The notes under the pieces are model-generated. The model had not been told where the DNA came from, did no database searches, and was given only the letters and a program-made list of their open reading frames with translations. Shown piece by piece: positions 9,846-18,203 of a stretch of 51,948 nt of DNA (positions are counted from its first letter, which is position 1; each line of letters starts with the position of its first letter). The translations under genes and the position numbers were made by a program. Source of the DNA: Acidimicrobiaceae bacterium (GTDB lineage: Bacteria > Actinomycetota > Acidimicrobiia > Acidimicrobiales > UBA8592); assembly GCA_024641655.1 (NCBI GenBank), contig JAHECR010000025.1:1-51948 (forward strand), in the 5' to 3' direction.

Positions 9846-11125
9846 ACGTCGAGATGATGGAGGCCTTGCAGGCCCTGGCTGCCGACAAGGGCATCTCGGT
9901 CGACACCTTGTTCGCCGCCTTGGCGGATGCGCTCGAGTCGGCCTACAAGCGCATGCCCGGTGCGCACGAGTACGCGTGGGTGACGATCGATCCCGAGACC
10001 ATGGAGATCCGGGTCTTCGCGCAGGAGCTCAACGAGGACCTCGAGCCCGTCGGTGAGGAGTTCGACGTCACGCCGGACAACTTCGGACGTATCGCTGCAC
10101 AGACCGCCAAGCAGGTCATGATGCAGCGGATTCGTGAGGCCGAACGCGAGCTCAAGTACGAGGAATACGCGGGCCGCGAGGGTGACATCGTCACCGGCAT
10201 CATCCAGCAGAGCGACAGCCGTTACACGCTGCTCGACCTCGGCCGGGTCGAGGCCCTGCTCCCGCAGGCCGAGCAGGTCCCCAACGAGCGCCCCGACAGC
10301 AACGCCCGGATCAAGGCGTACATCGTCGAGGTCCGCAAGACGGCCAAGGGTCCACAGATCGTGGTGAGCCGCACCCACCCCGGTCTGATCAAGCGACTCT
10401 TCGAGCTCGAGGTTCCCGAGATCGCCGATGGCATCGTCGAGATCAAGGCCTGCGCCCGCGAGCCCGGGCATCGGACCAAGATCGCCGTGTGGTCGAACGA
10501 CCCCAACGTCGACCCGGTCGGCGCGTGCGTCGGGGCCCGTGGGGCGCGCGTGCGTATGGTGGTGAACGAGCTCCGCGGCGAGAAGATCGACATCGTCCCG
10601 TTCTCCGAGCACCCCGAGGACTTCGTCATGAAGGCCCTCTCGCCTGCCAAGGTGAAAGAGGTCCGGATCGACACCAGCACGGGTACCGCCGAGGTCATCG
10701 TGCCCGATTACCAGCTCTCGCTGGCCATCGGCAAGGAGGGTCAGAACGCCCGGCTGTCGGCTCGCCTGACGGGCTGGCGTATCGACATCAAGTCGGAGTC
10801 CCAGCTCGCCGAGGAGGCCGCCTACGCGAACGTGGAGTGGGCCGAGGGCGAGTGGATCACCGACCCCGAGACCGGCGAACAGGTCTGGCAGCCCGCCGAG
10901 GGCGGCCCTGCCGTGTCCGCCGAGCAGTGGGCCGCCGGTGACGACGACGCCGCAAAGCCGGCCGAGGGCGAAACGGTCGCCGAGGACGGCGCACCTGCTG
11001 AAACGGTGGCCGAGGACGGCGCACCTGCTGAAACGGTGGCTCCCGATGGGCCGGAAGGTGACGTCGTCGCGACCGACCAGGACGTGTCGGCCGACACGAA
11101 CGAGGCCGAAGGCGGAGACGCATAG
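9842..11125 (+). CDS. nusA: transcription termination/antitermination factor NusA
   Basis: NusA binds RNA polymerase and controls pausing, termination and antitermination. Visible parts are the N-terminal RNAP-binding domain, an S1 domain at about residues 114-180 (GDIVTGIIQQ start), and two KH domains at about 195-340 with VGACVGARGARVRMVVNEL and LAIGKEGQNARLSARLTGW. After about 345 comes an acidic tail with no E. coli-type AR repeats, as in other actinobacteria. That tail contains a perfect 30-bp tandem duplication (10981-11040). The ATG overlaps the rimP stop and has GAGAGGAAGG upstream. Confidence 0.96.
   Translation: MNVEMMEALQALAADKGISVDTLFAALADALESAYKRMPGAHEYAWVTIDPETMEIRVFAQELNEDLEPVGEEFDVTPDNFGRIAAQTAKQVMMQRIREAERELKYEEYAGREGDIVTGIIQQSDSRYTLLDLGRVEALLPQAEQVPNERPDSNARIKAYIVEVRKTAKGPQIVVSRTHPGLIKRLFELEVPEIADGIVEIKACAREPGHRTKIAVWSNDPNVDPVGACVGARGARVRMVVNELRGEKIDIVPFSEHPEDFVMKALSPAKVKEVRIDTSTGTAEVIVPDYQLSLAIGKEGQNARLSARLTGWRIDIKSESQLAEEAAYANVEWAEGEWITDPETGEQVWQPAEGGPAVSAEQWAAGDDDAAKPAEGETVAEDGAPAETVAEDGAPAETVAPDGPEGDVVATDQDVSADTNEAEGGDA
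10981..11040 (+). repeat. perfect 30-bp tandem duplication in the nusA tail
   Basis: 10981-11010 and 11011-11040 are identical over all 30 bases, which encodes AEDGAPAETV twice in the acidic tail. The in-frame unit and lack of divergence suggest a recent slippage-type duplication. Confidence 0.95.
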
Positions 11126-11460
11126 TTCCCACACGCACGTGCGTCGGGTGCCGGACAGCTCGGCCAGCGCCCGAGCTCGTGCGATTGGCGCGCACCGTGG
11201 ACGGTGACGTCGTGCCGAGCCGGACTGCACCGGGGCGAGGAGCCTGGGTGTGCCCGACCGAGGCGTGCGTCGCTGCGGCCCGGCGCCGGAACGTGCTCTC
11301 ACGGGCCTTCCGTGCCGCGGTCACCGATTCCGATCTCGACGCGCTCGACCTCCGCACCGTCGCACGCGCCATGACGGAACGAAGCGAGGCGAGCCACTCT
11401 GCGGGTTTCGAGCTGCCGCCGAGAACATGCCAGGATGGAACCTCCGGCAATCCCCCCTAG
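11122..11460 (+). CDS. ylxR: YlxR (DUF448) RNA-binding protein, non-canonical start
   Basis: A small nucleic-acid-binding protein of the nusA-infB operon. In-frame codons from 11122 read IVPTRTCVGCRTARPAPELV, matching the YlxR N-terminal signature P-x-RTCVGCR, then PGRGAWVCPTEACV and ARRRNVLSRAFR. An in-frame stop at 11059-11061 bounds the frame, and no ATG, GTG, TTG or CTG lies between it and the motif. The only plausible start that keeps the motif is ATA at 11122, which overlaps the nusA TAG (11123-11125) and has a purine-rich GGCGGAG just before it. The first canonical start, GTG 11179, would remove the signature. About 112 residues if started at ATA. A sequencing error at this codon is the alternative. 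Confidence 0.7.
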   Translation: MVPTRTCVGCRTARPAPELVRLARTVDGDVVPSRTAPGRGAWVCPTEACVAAARRRNVLSRAFRAAVTDSDLDALDLRTVARAMTERSEASHSAGFELPPRTCQDGTSGNPP

Positions 11461-11499
11461 GGTTGCAGGGAGAGAAAAACACGAGGCAGAACACCAACC

Positions 11500-14208
11500 T
11501 TGCCAGCCAAAGTACGCGTATACGAGCTCGCCCGCGAGCTGGGACTCACCAACAAAGAAACGCTCGACCTCTGCGATCAGCTGGGCATCGGCGTCAAGAG
11601 CCATTCGTCGAGCATCGTCGGACCTCAAGCCGACCGCGTCCGCCGCAAGGCGGAGCGTGAAGGGCTGATCCGCGAACAGCAGCCCGACGACGACAAGCCC
11701 GCCCCCGCGCCCGAGCAAAAGGCTCCTGAGCCGGCGCCCGCCGCGCCCGTGGCGGCTGCTCCCGAACCACCGGCCGTCGAGGAGGCTCCGCCGCCTGCCG
11801 CCGAGCCTGCCGCGCCCGCCGCCGCAACCCCCGTCCGCAGCGCCCCGCCTCCTCCGCGCCCCGAGCGCCCGGTGCGCGTGGTGACGTCCAGCGGCAGCTC
11901 ACGACCGGCCCCGCCGCGCCCCGAGGCGCCGGCGGCCCCCCCGGCGCCTCCGACCCCCGAGCGACGCGAACCGCAGCGCCCGGCAGCTTCGACCTCGGTC
12001 CCCAACATCGATGCCGCTCCTGCCTCGCCGCCGCGCCCGGGGCCGGGCGGTCCGCCCCTTTCGACCTCGGGCAAGCCGATTCCGCCCCCACCCGCCCCGC
12101 GTTCGTCGTCGGGCAAGCCCATCCCGCCCCCGCCCGGACGTGGTGGCCGGGGACCGTCTGCGCCCCCGGGTCGCTCTGCCGGAGCAGGAACCAGCAGCGG
12201 TCCCTACCGCGGCGCAGGTTCGAGCGCTCCACGCCCCGGTGGCGGTCCCGGCGGAGCACCCAGCGATCGGCCCAGCCCCGGTGGCGGTGCCGGACGGCCC
12301 GGCGGTGGTCCGCCTCGCGGACCCCAGCGCCAGCAACGGCGCAAGAGCCGTCGCCGTCGTCGTACCGAAGAGCTCCAGCCGATGGACGCGCCTTCGTACA
12401 CGCCACAGGACGCGCCAGTACCCGAAGGTGAGATCGTCGTCGAGCGTGCGTCGTCGCCACTCGATGTCGGGCCCAAGCTCAACCGCACGACCGCCGACGT
12501 CGTGCGCTTCCTCATGGAACAAGGCGAGATGGTCACGGCCACGCAATCGCTGTCCGATGACATGATCGAGCTCTTCGCAGCCGAGATCGGAGCCCAGATC
12601 CGTCTGGTCAACCCCGGCGAGGAGCAGGAGATCGAGCTTCTCAAGAAGCTGGAGGTCTCCGACGAGGTCGAAGTCGACAGCGACACGCCGCACCGCCCGC
12701 CGGTCATCACCGTGATGGGTCACGTGGACCACGGCAAGACGAAACTGCTCGACTACATCCGCAGAGCGAACGTGGTGGCCGGAGAGGCCGGTGGGATCAC
12801 CCAGCACATCGGGGCTTACCAGGTCGTCCACGAGGATCACCCCATCACCTTCCTCGACACTCCGGGTCACGAGGCGTTCACGGCGATGCGCGCCCGCGGC
12901 GCCGAAGCGACCGACATCGTCATCCTGGTGGTCGCCGCCGACGATGGCGTGATGCCCCAGACGGTCGAGGCGATCAACCACGCCCGTGCCGCCGAGGTCC
13001 CGATCGTGGTCGCGCTGAACAAGATCGACCGCGCGAACGCCGACCCCCAACGGGTCTATGCCCAACTGTCCGAACATGGTCTGGTTCCGGAATCCTGGGG
13101 TGGCGAGACGATCGTCAACGAGGTCTCCGCGCTCCAGGGCATCGGTGTGGCCGAACTGCTCGAGAGCCTGCTCCTGGTGGCCGAGGTCGAAGACCTCCGC
13201 GCCGACGCGGATGGTCGGGCGCGCGGCATCGTGTTGGAAGCCCATCTCGACATCGGGCGGGGCCCGGTCGCGACGGTGCTGGTGCAACATGGGACCCTGG
13301 CCGTCGGCGACCCGATGATCGCCGGGCCGGCCTGGGGTCGTGTCCGTGCCCTCATCAACGACAAGGGTGAGCAGGTCAAAGAGGCGGGTCCGTCGGTGCC
13401 GGTCCAGGTGCTCGGTTTGTCCGATGTCGCCCAGGCCGGAGACGAGTTCGTCGTCGCTCCCGACGAGCGCACCGCCCGCGACGTCGCCGGGACGCGAGAG
13501 CACTACCAGCGCGTGGCGACCATGAGCCGTGACTCGTCGGTGACCTCCAGCGGCGCAAAGCTCGAGGACATCTTCGCCCAGATCAAAGCGGGCGAGCAGG
13601 CCACGCTCAACCTGATCGTGAAGGCCGACGTGAACGGCTCGCTCGAAGCGGTCACCGAGTCGCTCCGCAAGCTCGAACGCGACGATGTGAAACTCGCGTT
13701 CGTACACCGCGGCGTCGGCGGCATCACCGAGAACGACGTGCAGCTCGCCTCCACCTCGAACGCGACCATCCTCGGCTTCAACGTCCGCCCCGACCGCAAG
13801 GCCCGGGAGCTCGCAGAGACCGAGAAGGTGGAGATCCGGAACTACGAGATCATCTACAAGCTCCTCGAGGACATCGAGGCCGCCATGCTCGGCATGCTGG
13901 CTCCGGAATACGAGGAAGTGGTCACCGGCGAAGCCGAGGTCCGCGAGATCTTCCGTGTTCCCCGCGTCGGAGCGATTGCGGGCTGCTACGTGCTCAACGG
14001 TCGTATCACCCGAGGCTCAAAGGTGCGTTTCCTCCGGGAGGGCACCATCATCTGGAAGGGCGAGATCACCTCGCTCAAGCGGTTCAAGGAGGACGCCCGC
14101 GAAGTCGCGGCCGGCTACGAATGCGGCATCGGCCTCTCGGACTTCCAGGACCTCAAGAGCGGCGATGTCATCGAGACCTTCGAGGAGCGTGAGATCGCTC
14201 GGGTCTGA
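11500..14208 (+). CDS. infB: translation initiation factor IF-2
   Basis: GTPase that places initiator tRNA on the 30S subunit and joins subunits. The 902-residue protein begins with an IF2-N domain ([20 protein letters not shown]), followed by a long Pro/Ala/Gly/Arg linker at about residues 60-290, including two copies of SGKPIPPPP, then a second IF2-N-like segment. The G domain has G1 GHVDHGKT at about 406-413, G3 DTPGHEAF and G4 NKID. Domains II-IV follow with the C-terminal initiator-tRNA-binding part ([20 protein letters not shown]). The start codon is TTG at 11500, with GAGG at 11483-11486 rather far upstream (13 bases). Confidence 0.97.
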   Translation: MPAKVRVYELARELGLTNKETLDLCDQLGIGVKSHSSSIVGPQADRVRRKAEREGLIREQQPDDDKPAPAPEQKAPEPAPAAPVAAAPEPPAVEEAPPPAAEPAAPAAATPVRSAPPPPRPERPVRVVTSSGSSRPAPPRPEAPAAPPAPPTPERREPQRPAASTSVPNIDAAPASPPRPGPGGPPLSTSGKPIPPPPAPRSSSGKPIPPPPGRGGRGPSAPPGRSAGAGTSSGPYRGAGSSAPRPGGGPGGAPSDRPSPGGGAGRPGGGPPRGPQRQQRRKSRRRRRTEELQPMDAPSYTPQDAPVPEGEIVVERASSPLDVGPKLNRTTADVVRFLMEQGEMVTATQSLSDDMIELFAAEIGAQIRLVNPGEEQEIELLKKLEVSDEVEVDSDTPHRPPVITVMGHVDHGKTKLLDYIRRANVVAGEAGGITQHIGAYQVVHEDHPITFLDTPGHEAFTAMRARGAEATDIVILVVAADDGVMPQTVEAINHARAAEVPIVVALNKIDRANADPQRVYAQLSEHGLVPESWGGETIVNEVSALQGIGVAELLESLLLVAEVEDLRADADGRARGIVLEAHLDIGRGPVATVLVQHGTLAVGDPMIAGPAWGRVRALINDKGEQVKEAGPSVPVQVLGLSDVAQAGDEFVVAPDERTARDVAGTREHYQRVATMSRDSSVTSSGAKLEDIFAQIKAGEQATLNLIVKADVNGSLEAVTESLRKLERDDVKLAFVHRGVGGITENDVQLASTSNATILGFNVRPDRKARELAETEKVEIRNYEIIYKLLEDIEAAMLGMLAPEYEEVVTGEAEVREIFRVPRVGAIAGCYVLNGRITRGSKVRFLREGTIIWKGEITSLKRFKEDAREVAAGYECGIGLSDFQDLKSGDVIETFEEREIARV

Positions 14209-14231
14209 CCCGAGGATCCGAGGAGGAGAGC

Positions 14232-14525
14232 ATGCACGTGCTGGCTCTGCGCCTCGAACTTCACCTCCCGCACTCGCAGTCGCTCAAGGCCCGGCGGGCG
14301 ATCCTTCGCCCGATCATCGACGGCGGCCGCCACCGATTTCCGGTGGCGATCGCCGAAGTCGGTCATCACGACGTCTGGCAACGCGCGGCAGTGGGCGTCG
14401 CGGGGGTGTCCAACAGTGTGGGTCATCTCGAGCAGCTCATCGACGAGGTCGAGCGGTTCGTGTGGTCCTTCCCCGACATCGACGTCGTCGATGCGCGGCG
14501 TCGTTGGCTCGATGTCGACGGCTGA
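14232..14525 (+). CDS. ylxP: YlxP-like DUF503 protein
   Basis: 97 residues, the usual size of the DUF503 family found next to infB and rbfA. Family features seen are MHVLALRLELHLPHSQSLKARR at the N-terminus, VAIAEVGHHDVWQRAAVGVAGVSN in the middle and an EVERF helix near the C-terminus. The biochemical role is not established; its constant place in the nusA-infB-rbfA operon suggests ribosome assembly or RNA metabolism. GAGGAGGAG just before the ATG is a strong ribosome-binding site. It lies 23 bases after infB. Confidence 0.88.
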   Translation: MHVLALRLELHLPHSQSLKARRAILRPIIDGGRHRFPVAIAEVGHHDVWQRAAVGVAGVSNSVGHLEQLIDEVERFVWSFPDIDVVDARRRWLDVDG

Positions 14526-14601
14526 GGGGCTCGGCGCGCGCCGACGCGCCGCGGGTCACCCCCGACAGGATTCCGCTCGAGAGGAACCAGGAGGTCACGA
14601 C

Positions 14602-14985
14602 ATGGGGGAGCAAACGATACGGGTCACCGGACTCGACCACATCGTCCTGCGTTGCGCCGATGTCGAGACGACCCTCGAGTGGTACGTCTCCCGACTCGGG
14701 TTGGAGCCGGTGCGGGTCGACGCGTGGCGTTCGGGTGAAGCGCCGTTCCCGTCGGTACGTGTCGACGAGGGAACGATCATCGACCTGCTCGAGGGCCCGG
14801 TCGAGCCCGGGAGGCTCGATCACCTCTGCGTCGTCGTCGACCGGGTCGACCTGGGCGCGCTCGCAGCCTCGGGCGGCTTCGACGTGGTCGATGGTCCGGG
14901 CCCCAGGTTCGGAGCGCGAGGCATCGGCACGTCGCTGTATGTGCGCGACCCCGATGGCGGGACCGTGGAGCTGCGGTACTACTGA
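14602..14985 (+). CDS. VOC (glyoxalase/bleomycin-resistance) family protein
   Basis: A 127-residue single VOC module. VOC hallmarks are GLDHIVLRCADVETTLEWY near the start (first metal-ligand His), DHLCVVVDRVD in the middle (second His) and YVRDPDGGTVELRYY at the end (Glu ligand), so the metal site looks intact. Substrate is unknown: the family includes glyoxalase I, dioxygenases and fosfomycin or bleomycin resistance proteins. I start at ATG 14602, which has AGGAGGT at 14589-14595 spaced 6 bases. Its place between ylxP and rbfA is unusual for this conserved operon. Confidence 0.85.
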   Translation: MGEQTIRVTGLDHIVLRCADVETTLEWYVSRLGLEPVRVDAWRSGEAPFPSVRVDEGTIIDLLEGPVEPGRLDHLCVVVDRVDLGALAASGGFDVVDGPGPRFGARGIGTSLYVRDPDGGTVELRYY

Positions 14986-15018
14986 GCCTGCCCGCGGCCC
15001 GGACCTGGGTTCAGGCGG

Positions 15019-15024
15019 TAGCGT
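15019..15024 (+). promoter_or_regulatory. -10 TAGCGT, leaderless rbfA
   Basis: TAGCGT, exactly 6 bases, then the rbfA ATG at 15031; implies an internal promoter for rbfA-truB that yields a leaderless message. Confidence 0.5.
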
Positions 15025-15030
15025 CGGAGC

Positions 15031-15495
15031 ATGCCGAAACGACGTCGGAACGCCGCTCGGGACTACCCCCGTACCGCCCGCCTCAACGAGCTCTTGCGCG
15101 AGGTCCTCGCCGAGCAGCTCGATGGCATCGACGATGATCGCATCGGGTTGGTCAGCATCAGCGGCGTCGAAGTCGACAACGAGCTGACCAAAGCCCGGGT
15201 CTACCTCTCGACTTTCGGTGGCGACCCCGAGGCCATCGTTGCGGTGTTCGACGAGCACCGCGGCCGCTTCCGCAAGGCCATCGGCGCGGAGGCCCGCCTG
15301 CGCCGGGTTCCCGATCTCGAGTTCATCGCCGATCCGGCGATCGACGCCGGAGGCCGCGTCGAGGAGATCCTCGCTCGCCTCGTCGCCGAGGGTGGGCTGG
15401 GCAGCGACGACGCCGACGACGCGCCCGTGGATGACTCACCGCTGTCGGAGGACGATTCCGATCCGGGGACCGGCCCCGACGCGCGCGCCGAATGA
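15031..15495 (+). CDS. rbfA: 30S ribosome-binding factor A
   Basis: RbfA binds the 5' helix region of 16S rRNA in late 30S maturation. Family features include the start RTARLNELLREVLAEQL, the motif ISGVEVDNELTKARVYLST and the KH-like end RLRRVPDLEFIADPAIDAG. The KH-type domain ends near residue 120, and the last 30 or so residues are an Asp-rich tail. 154 residues against about 130 in E. coli. The stop overlaps the truB ATG (ATGA). No ribosome-binding site is visible, in agreement with a leaderless start. Confidence 0.92.
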   Translation: MPKRRRNAARDYPRTARLNELLREVLAEQLDGIDDDRIGLVSISGVEVDNELTKARVYLSTFGGDPEAIVAVFDEHRGRFRKAIGAEARLRRVPDLEFIADPAIDAGGRVEEILARLVAEGGLGSDDADDAPVDDSPLSEDDSDPGTGPDARAE

Positions 15496-16388
15496 CCCGG
15501 CGTGGCCCTGGAGGTCCCGACGGCTTCCTGGTCGTCGACAAGGAGGCCGGCTGGACCAGCCATGACGTCGTCGGGCGAACGCGCAGGGTGCTCGGGACCC
15601 GCAAGGTCGGACACTCCGGCACGCTCGATCCGCCGGCGACCGGAGTGTTGGTGCTCGGTGTCGGCCGGGCGACGCGGTTGCTGCGATTCATCACCGATCT
15701 TCCCAAGACCTATGTCGCCACCGTCGTGCTCGGCGCCGAGACCACCACCCTCGACGCCGAGGGCACCGTCACCGCCACCCACGACATGGCCGGGGTGACC
15801 CTCGACGATGTCCGACGTGCGGCCGCGGCGTTCGTCGGCGACATCCTGCAGATCCCGCCGATGGTCTCCGCAGTGAAGATCGACGGCCGCCGACTCCACG
15901 AGCTCGCTCGCGAAGGCAAGGAGGTCGAGCGGGCGCCGCGCCCGGTCTCGGTCTACAGCATCGCCGTCGAGCCCACGAACGATCCCGCCACCTTCCTGTT
16001 GGACGTGCGTTGTGGCTCGGGAACCTATGTTCGGTCCCTCGCTGCCGACATCGGTGCCGCCCTCGGCGGAGGCGCCCATGTCGGGATGTTGCGTCGGACT
16101 GCCATCGGATCGTTCACCGAGGACCAGGCGCAGCCCGTTGACGACCCCGTCCTGCTTTCGCTCACCGAGGGCCTGCGCGACCAACTCTCGGTCCGTGCCG
16201 TCGACGAGATTGCCCTGGCGGTTCGGCACGGCAAGGTGCTCGAGCGCGCCGCGTTCGGCCTCGACGGTGACAGCGTCGCGGGTCCCTGGGCGGTCATCGG
16301 CGCCGACGGGGAACTGCTCGCGGTCTACGAGGCGCACAAGGGCGACACGGTGAAGCCTGCAGTGGTGGTCGCACCCGCCTCCACCTGA
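15492..16388 (+). CDS. truB: tRNA pseudouridine-55 synthase
   Basis: Makes pseudouridine 55 in the T loop of tRNAs. The catalytic motif GHSGTLDPPATGVLVLGVGR contains the nucleophile Asp46. Other family segments are GFLVVDKEAGWTSHDVV at the N-terminus, QIPPMVSAVKIDGRRLHELAR and CGSGTYVRSLAADIG. The 298-residue length matches the family, with the PUA-like C-terminal part at about 225-295. It overlaps rbfA by 4 bases and is co-translated with it. Confidence 0.95.
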   Translation: MTRRGPGGPDGFLVVDKEAGWTSHDVVGRTRRVLGTRKVGHSGTLDPPATGVLVLGVGRATRLLRFITDLPKTYVATVVLGAETTTLDAEGTVTATHDMAGVTLDDVRRAAAAFVGDILQIPPMVSAVKIDGRRLHELAREGKEVERAPRPVSVYSIAVEPTNDPATFLLDVRCGSGTYVRSLAADIGAALGGGAHVGMLRRTAIGSFTEDQAQPVDDPVLLSLTEGLRDQLSVRAVDEIALAVRHGKVLERAAFGLDGDSVAGPWAVIGADGELLAVYEAHKGDTVKPAVVVAPAST

Positions 16389-16483
16389 GTCCGTACGGCC
16401 CGGTTGGTTCGCCGACTCATGCCGGCCCTCTCACCTGTTGGATCCGCGCCGGTTTCGGGCGCCGCAGCGACCCGGGGCGGCGA

Positions 16484-16489
16484 TACGGT
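16484..16489 (+). promoter_or_regulatory. -10 TACGGT before ribF
   Basis: TACGGT with 7 bases to the ribF ATG at 16497; the same leaderless layout as rbfA and others. Confidence 0.4.
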
Positions 16490-16496
16490 CTTGGCC

Positions 16497-17438
16497 ATGC
16501 AGGTCATTCGCGACGGCTCGGTCGCTCCCGACTCGGTGCATGGCACGGTGTGCAGCATCGGTGTCTACGACGGTGTCCACCTCGGTCATCGTGCGCTGCT
16601 CGCGCAGGTTGCGGCGGTTGCCGACCAACGTGACCTGGCAACCGCGGTCGTCACGTTCGACCGACACCCGGCGCTGGTCACCCGCCCGGAGAATGCGCCC
16701 AAGTTGCTGACGACCCTCGACCAGAAACTCGAGCTGCTCGACGCCGCCGGCATCGAGTTCGTCTACCTCATCGAGTTCACCGAGGAGCGATCCCGCACGT
16801 CGGCAGTCGACTTCTTCGAAGCCGTCTTCGTGCGCGGGGTCAAGGCGAAGCAGATCATCGTGGGTGAGGACTTCCACTTCGGACGCGACCGTGAGGGCAA
16901 TCTCGACCTGCTCCATCGCGAGGGCGACAAGTACGGCATCGACATCACCGGGGTGGACCTCGTTCGAGCGAGCCCCGACGCGCCTGAACCGATCTCATCG
17001 ACGGCGATCCGTCGCAAGCTCGCCGGCGGTGACATCGACGAGGTCAACGCCATGCTCGGTCGGCCCTTCGAGGTGTGGGGAATCGTCGTCGAAGGCGACC
17101 AGCGTGGCCGCACGATCGGGTTCCCGACCGCCAACATCCCGGTGTCGAAGCAGATGGCCTGGCCCGCCGACGGGGTCTATGCCGGGTGGTATGTGCGGCC
17201 CGACGGCTCGCGCCACAAGGCGGCGGTCAACATCGGTCGCCGGCCGACGTTCTACGAGCATGCCGAGCAGTCGTTGCTCGAAGCGCACCTCCTCGACTTC
17301 GACGGCGATCTCTACGGCGAGGCTGCAAGGGTGCAGTTCGCCCACTTCCTGCGGAGCGAGCAGCGATTCGACGGTATCGACGCGCTCGCCGCGCAGCTCA
17401 AGGTCGACATCGAGCACACTCGAGCCCTGCTCGGCTGA
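16497..17438 (+). CDS. ribF: bifunctional riboflavin kinase / FAD synthetase
   Basis: Phosphorylates riboflavin to FMN, then adenylates FMN to FAD. The N-terminal nucleotidyltransferase half has GVYDGVHLGHRALL (residues about 22-35) and ISSTAIRRKLAGGDID. The C-terminal riboflavin-kinase half has QRGRTIGFPTANIPV, AVNIGRRPTFYEHAEQ and EAHLLDFDGDLYG. 313 residues is the normal size. ATG 16497 is chosen because the homologous region begins there and a TACGGT -10 lies 7 bases upstream; the longer in-frame start at 16404 would add about 31 residues without family similarity. Confidence 0.94.
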   Translation: MQVIRDGSVAPDSVHGTVCSIGVYDGVHLGHRALLAQVAAVADQRDLATAVVTFDRHPALVTRPENAPKLLTTLDQKLELLDAAGIEFVYLIEFTEERSRTSAVDFFEAVFVRGVKAKQIIVGEDFHFGRDREGNLDLLHREGDKYGIDITGVDLVRASPDAPEPISSTAIRRKLAGGDIDEVNAMLGRPFEVWGIVVEGDQRGRTIGFPTANIPVSKQMAWPADGVYAGWYVRPDGSRHKAAVNIGRRPTFYEHAEQSLLEAHLLDFDGDLYGEAARVQFAHFLRSEQRFDGIDALAAQLKVDIEHTRALLG

Positions 17439-17494
17439 GCCATCGGGAGCACCGGCGCGCGTCGGGTGCGAACGGGTTTCGCGCGTGGTGCTGC

Positions 17495-17619
17495 TAGCGT
17501 GACGCGCTGGTCATCCATCGATGACTGGCGCCCCTGGGCGCCATCGTGCAACCGAACACAGGCGCCGACGTCCGCGTAGACGGCGACGGGGCTGGGTCCG
17601 ATACCCGAGCAAGGAACAC
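17495..17619 (+). promoter_or_regulatory. rpsO promoter and structured leader
   Basis: A TAGCGT -10 lies at 17495-17500, giving a leader of roughly 110 bases. Two adjacent hairpins follow: GTCATC/GATGAC around CATC (about 17510-17525) and GGCGCC/GGCGCC around CCTG (17526-17541). S15 represses its own translation through leader RNA in several phyla, so this is a candidate S15-binding leader. The structure match is inferred only. Confidence 0.4.
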
Positions 17620-17889
17620 ATGGCAGCGAACCTCCCTCCCAAGAGCGACACGATCGAAGGCAACCGCCTCCACGACTCCGACACGGGGTCCCCGGAGGTC
17701 CAGATCGCGCTGCTCACCGATCGCATCAACCACCTCACCGAGCACCTGAAGGCCCACAAGAAGGACCATCACAGCCGGCGAGGACTCCTGATGCTGGTGG
17801 GTCGCCGCCGCCGGATGCTCGACTACGTCCGACGCAATGACGTCGAACGATACCGGTCGATCATCGCCAAGCTCGGCCTTCGCAGGTAG
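17620..17889 (+). CDS. rpsO: 30S ribosomal protein S15
   Basis: S15 binds 16S rRNA early in 30S platform assembly. 89 residues, exactly the usual length, with the conserved [40 protein letters not shown] and [23 protein letters not shown] segments. AAGGA at 17611-17615 precedes the ATG. It lies upstream of pnp, the same order as in many bacteria. Confidence 0.97.
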   Translation: MAANLPPKSDTIEGNRLHDSDTGSPEVQIALLTDRINHLTEHLKAHKKDHHSRRGLLMLVGRRRRMLDYVRRNDVERYRSIIAKLGLRR

Positions 17890-17910
17890 CACACTAGAGA
17901 CGATCCGAAC

Positions 17911-17930
17911 GAGCGGCCTACGGGCCGCTC
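17911..17930 (+). terminator. hairpin after rpsO
   Basis: A perfect 8-bp stem, GAGCGGCC with GGCCGCTC, closed by a stable TACG tetraloop, 22 bases after the rpsO stop. There is no T tract, so it may end or stabilise the rpsO message rather than act as a full intrinsic terminator. Confidence 0.55.
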
Positions 17931-18035
17931 GGTCGCTATCGGCGCCGACGTCGGAGCCGATGGGTCGGATCGGGCAATGCAGAGCAAGACCCGAAAGACA
18001 ACACAACCACAACCAATGCCCGGCAGTGCGCAGGT

Positions 18036-18118
18036 CAGCTGCCAGTTGAAGGGGCCTGGTCCGTTCCTCGAGCGTGCGCTCGGTCCGGCCGGCTCGGACC
18101 CCTTCAACTGGGAAGCTG
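18036..18118 (+). promoter_or_regulatory. long imperfect hairpin in the pnp leader
   Basis: In the 314-base gap between rpsO and pnp, CCAGTTGAAGGGG (18042-18054) pairs perfectly with CCCCTTCAACTGG (18099-18111). The stem is extended outside by CAGCT/AGCTG and inside by TCCG/CGGA, and an inner hairpin CGAGC/GCTCG lies at 18069-18082. E. coli pnp is autoregulated through a leader stem cut by RNase III, so an equivalent control structure is a reasonable inference. The rest of the gap holds the rpsO-side hairpin and no gene. Confidence 0.6.
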
Positions 18119-18172
18119 GGCTCCACGGCCGGTGTCCGCCGGAACGTCCGCGCGGGCAATATCCCGAACCAT

Positions 18173-18189
18173 GAGACCGCTGCGGTCTC
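18173..18189 (+). promoter_or_regulatory. short palindrome directly before the pnp ribosome-binding site
   Basis: GAGACCGC-T-GCGGTCTC, a near-perfect dyad ending 1 base before GGAAGGAG (18191-18198). If it forms in RNA it would sit against the ribosome-binding site and could modulate initiation. Confidence 0.4.
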
Positions 18190-18203
18190 TGGAAGGAGTC
18201 CAC

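Noticed and set aside
11960..12360. GC-rich repeats in infB considered as a repeat array
   Set aside because: They encode the Pro/Gly/Arg-rich linker usual for actinobacterial IF-2; no regular spacer-repeat structure.
17977..18174. 65-codon frame between rpsO and pnp
   Set aside because: It lies across the base-paired pnp leader, has no ribosome-binding site and no family resemblance.
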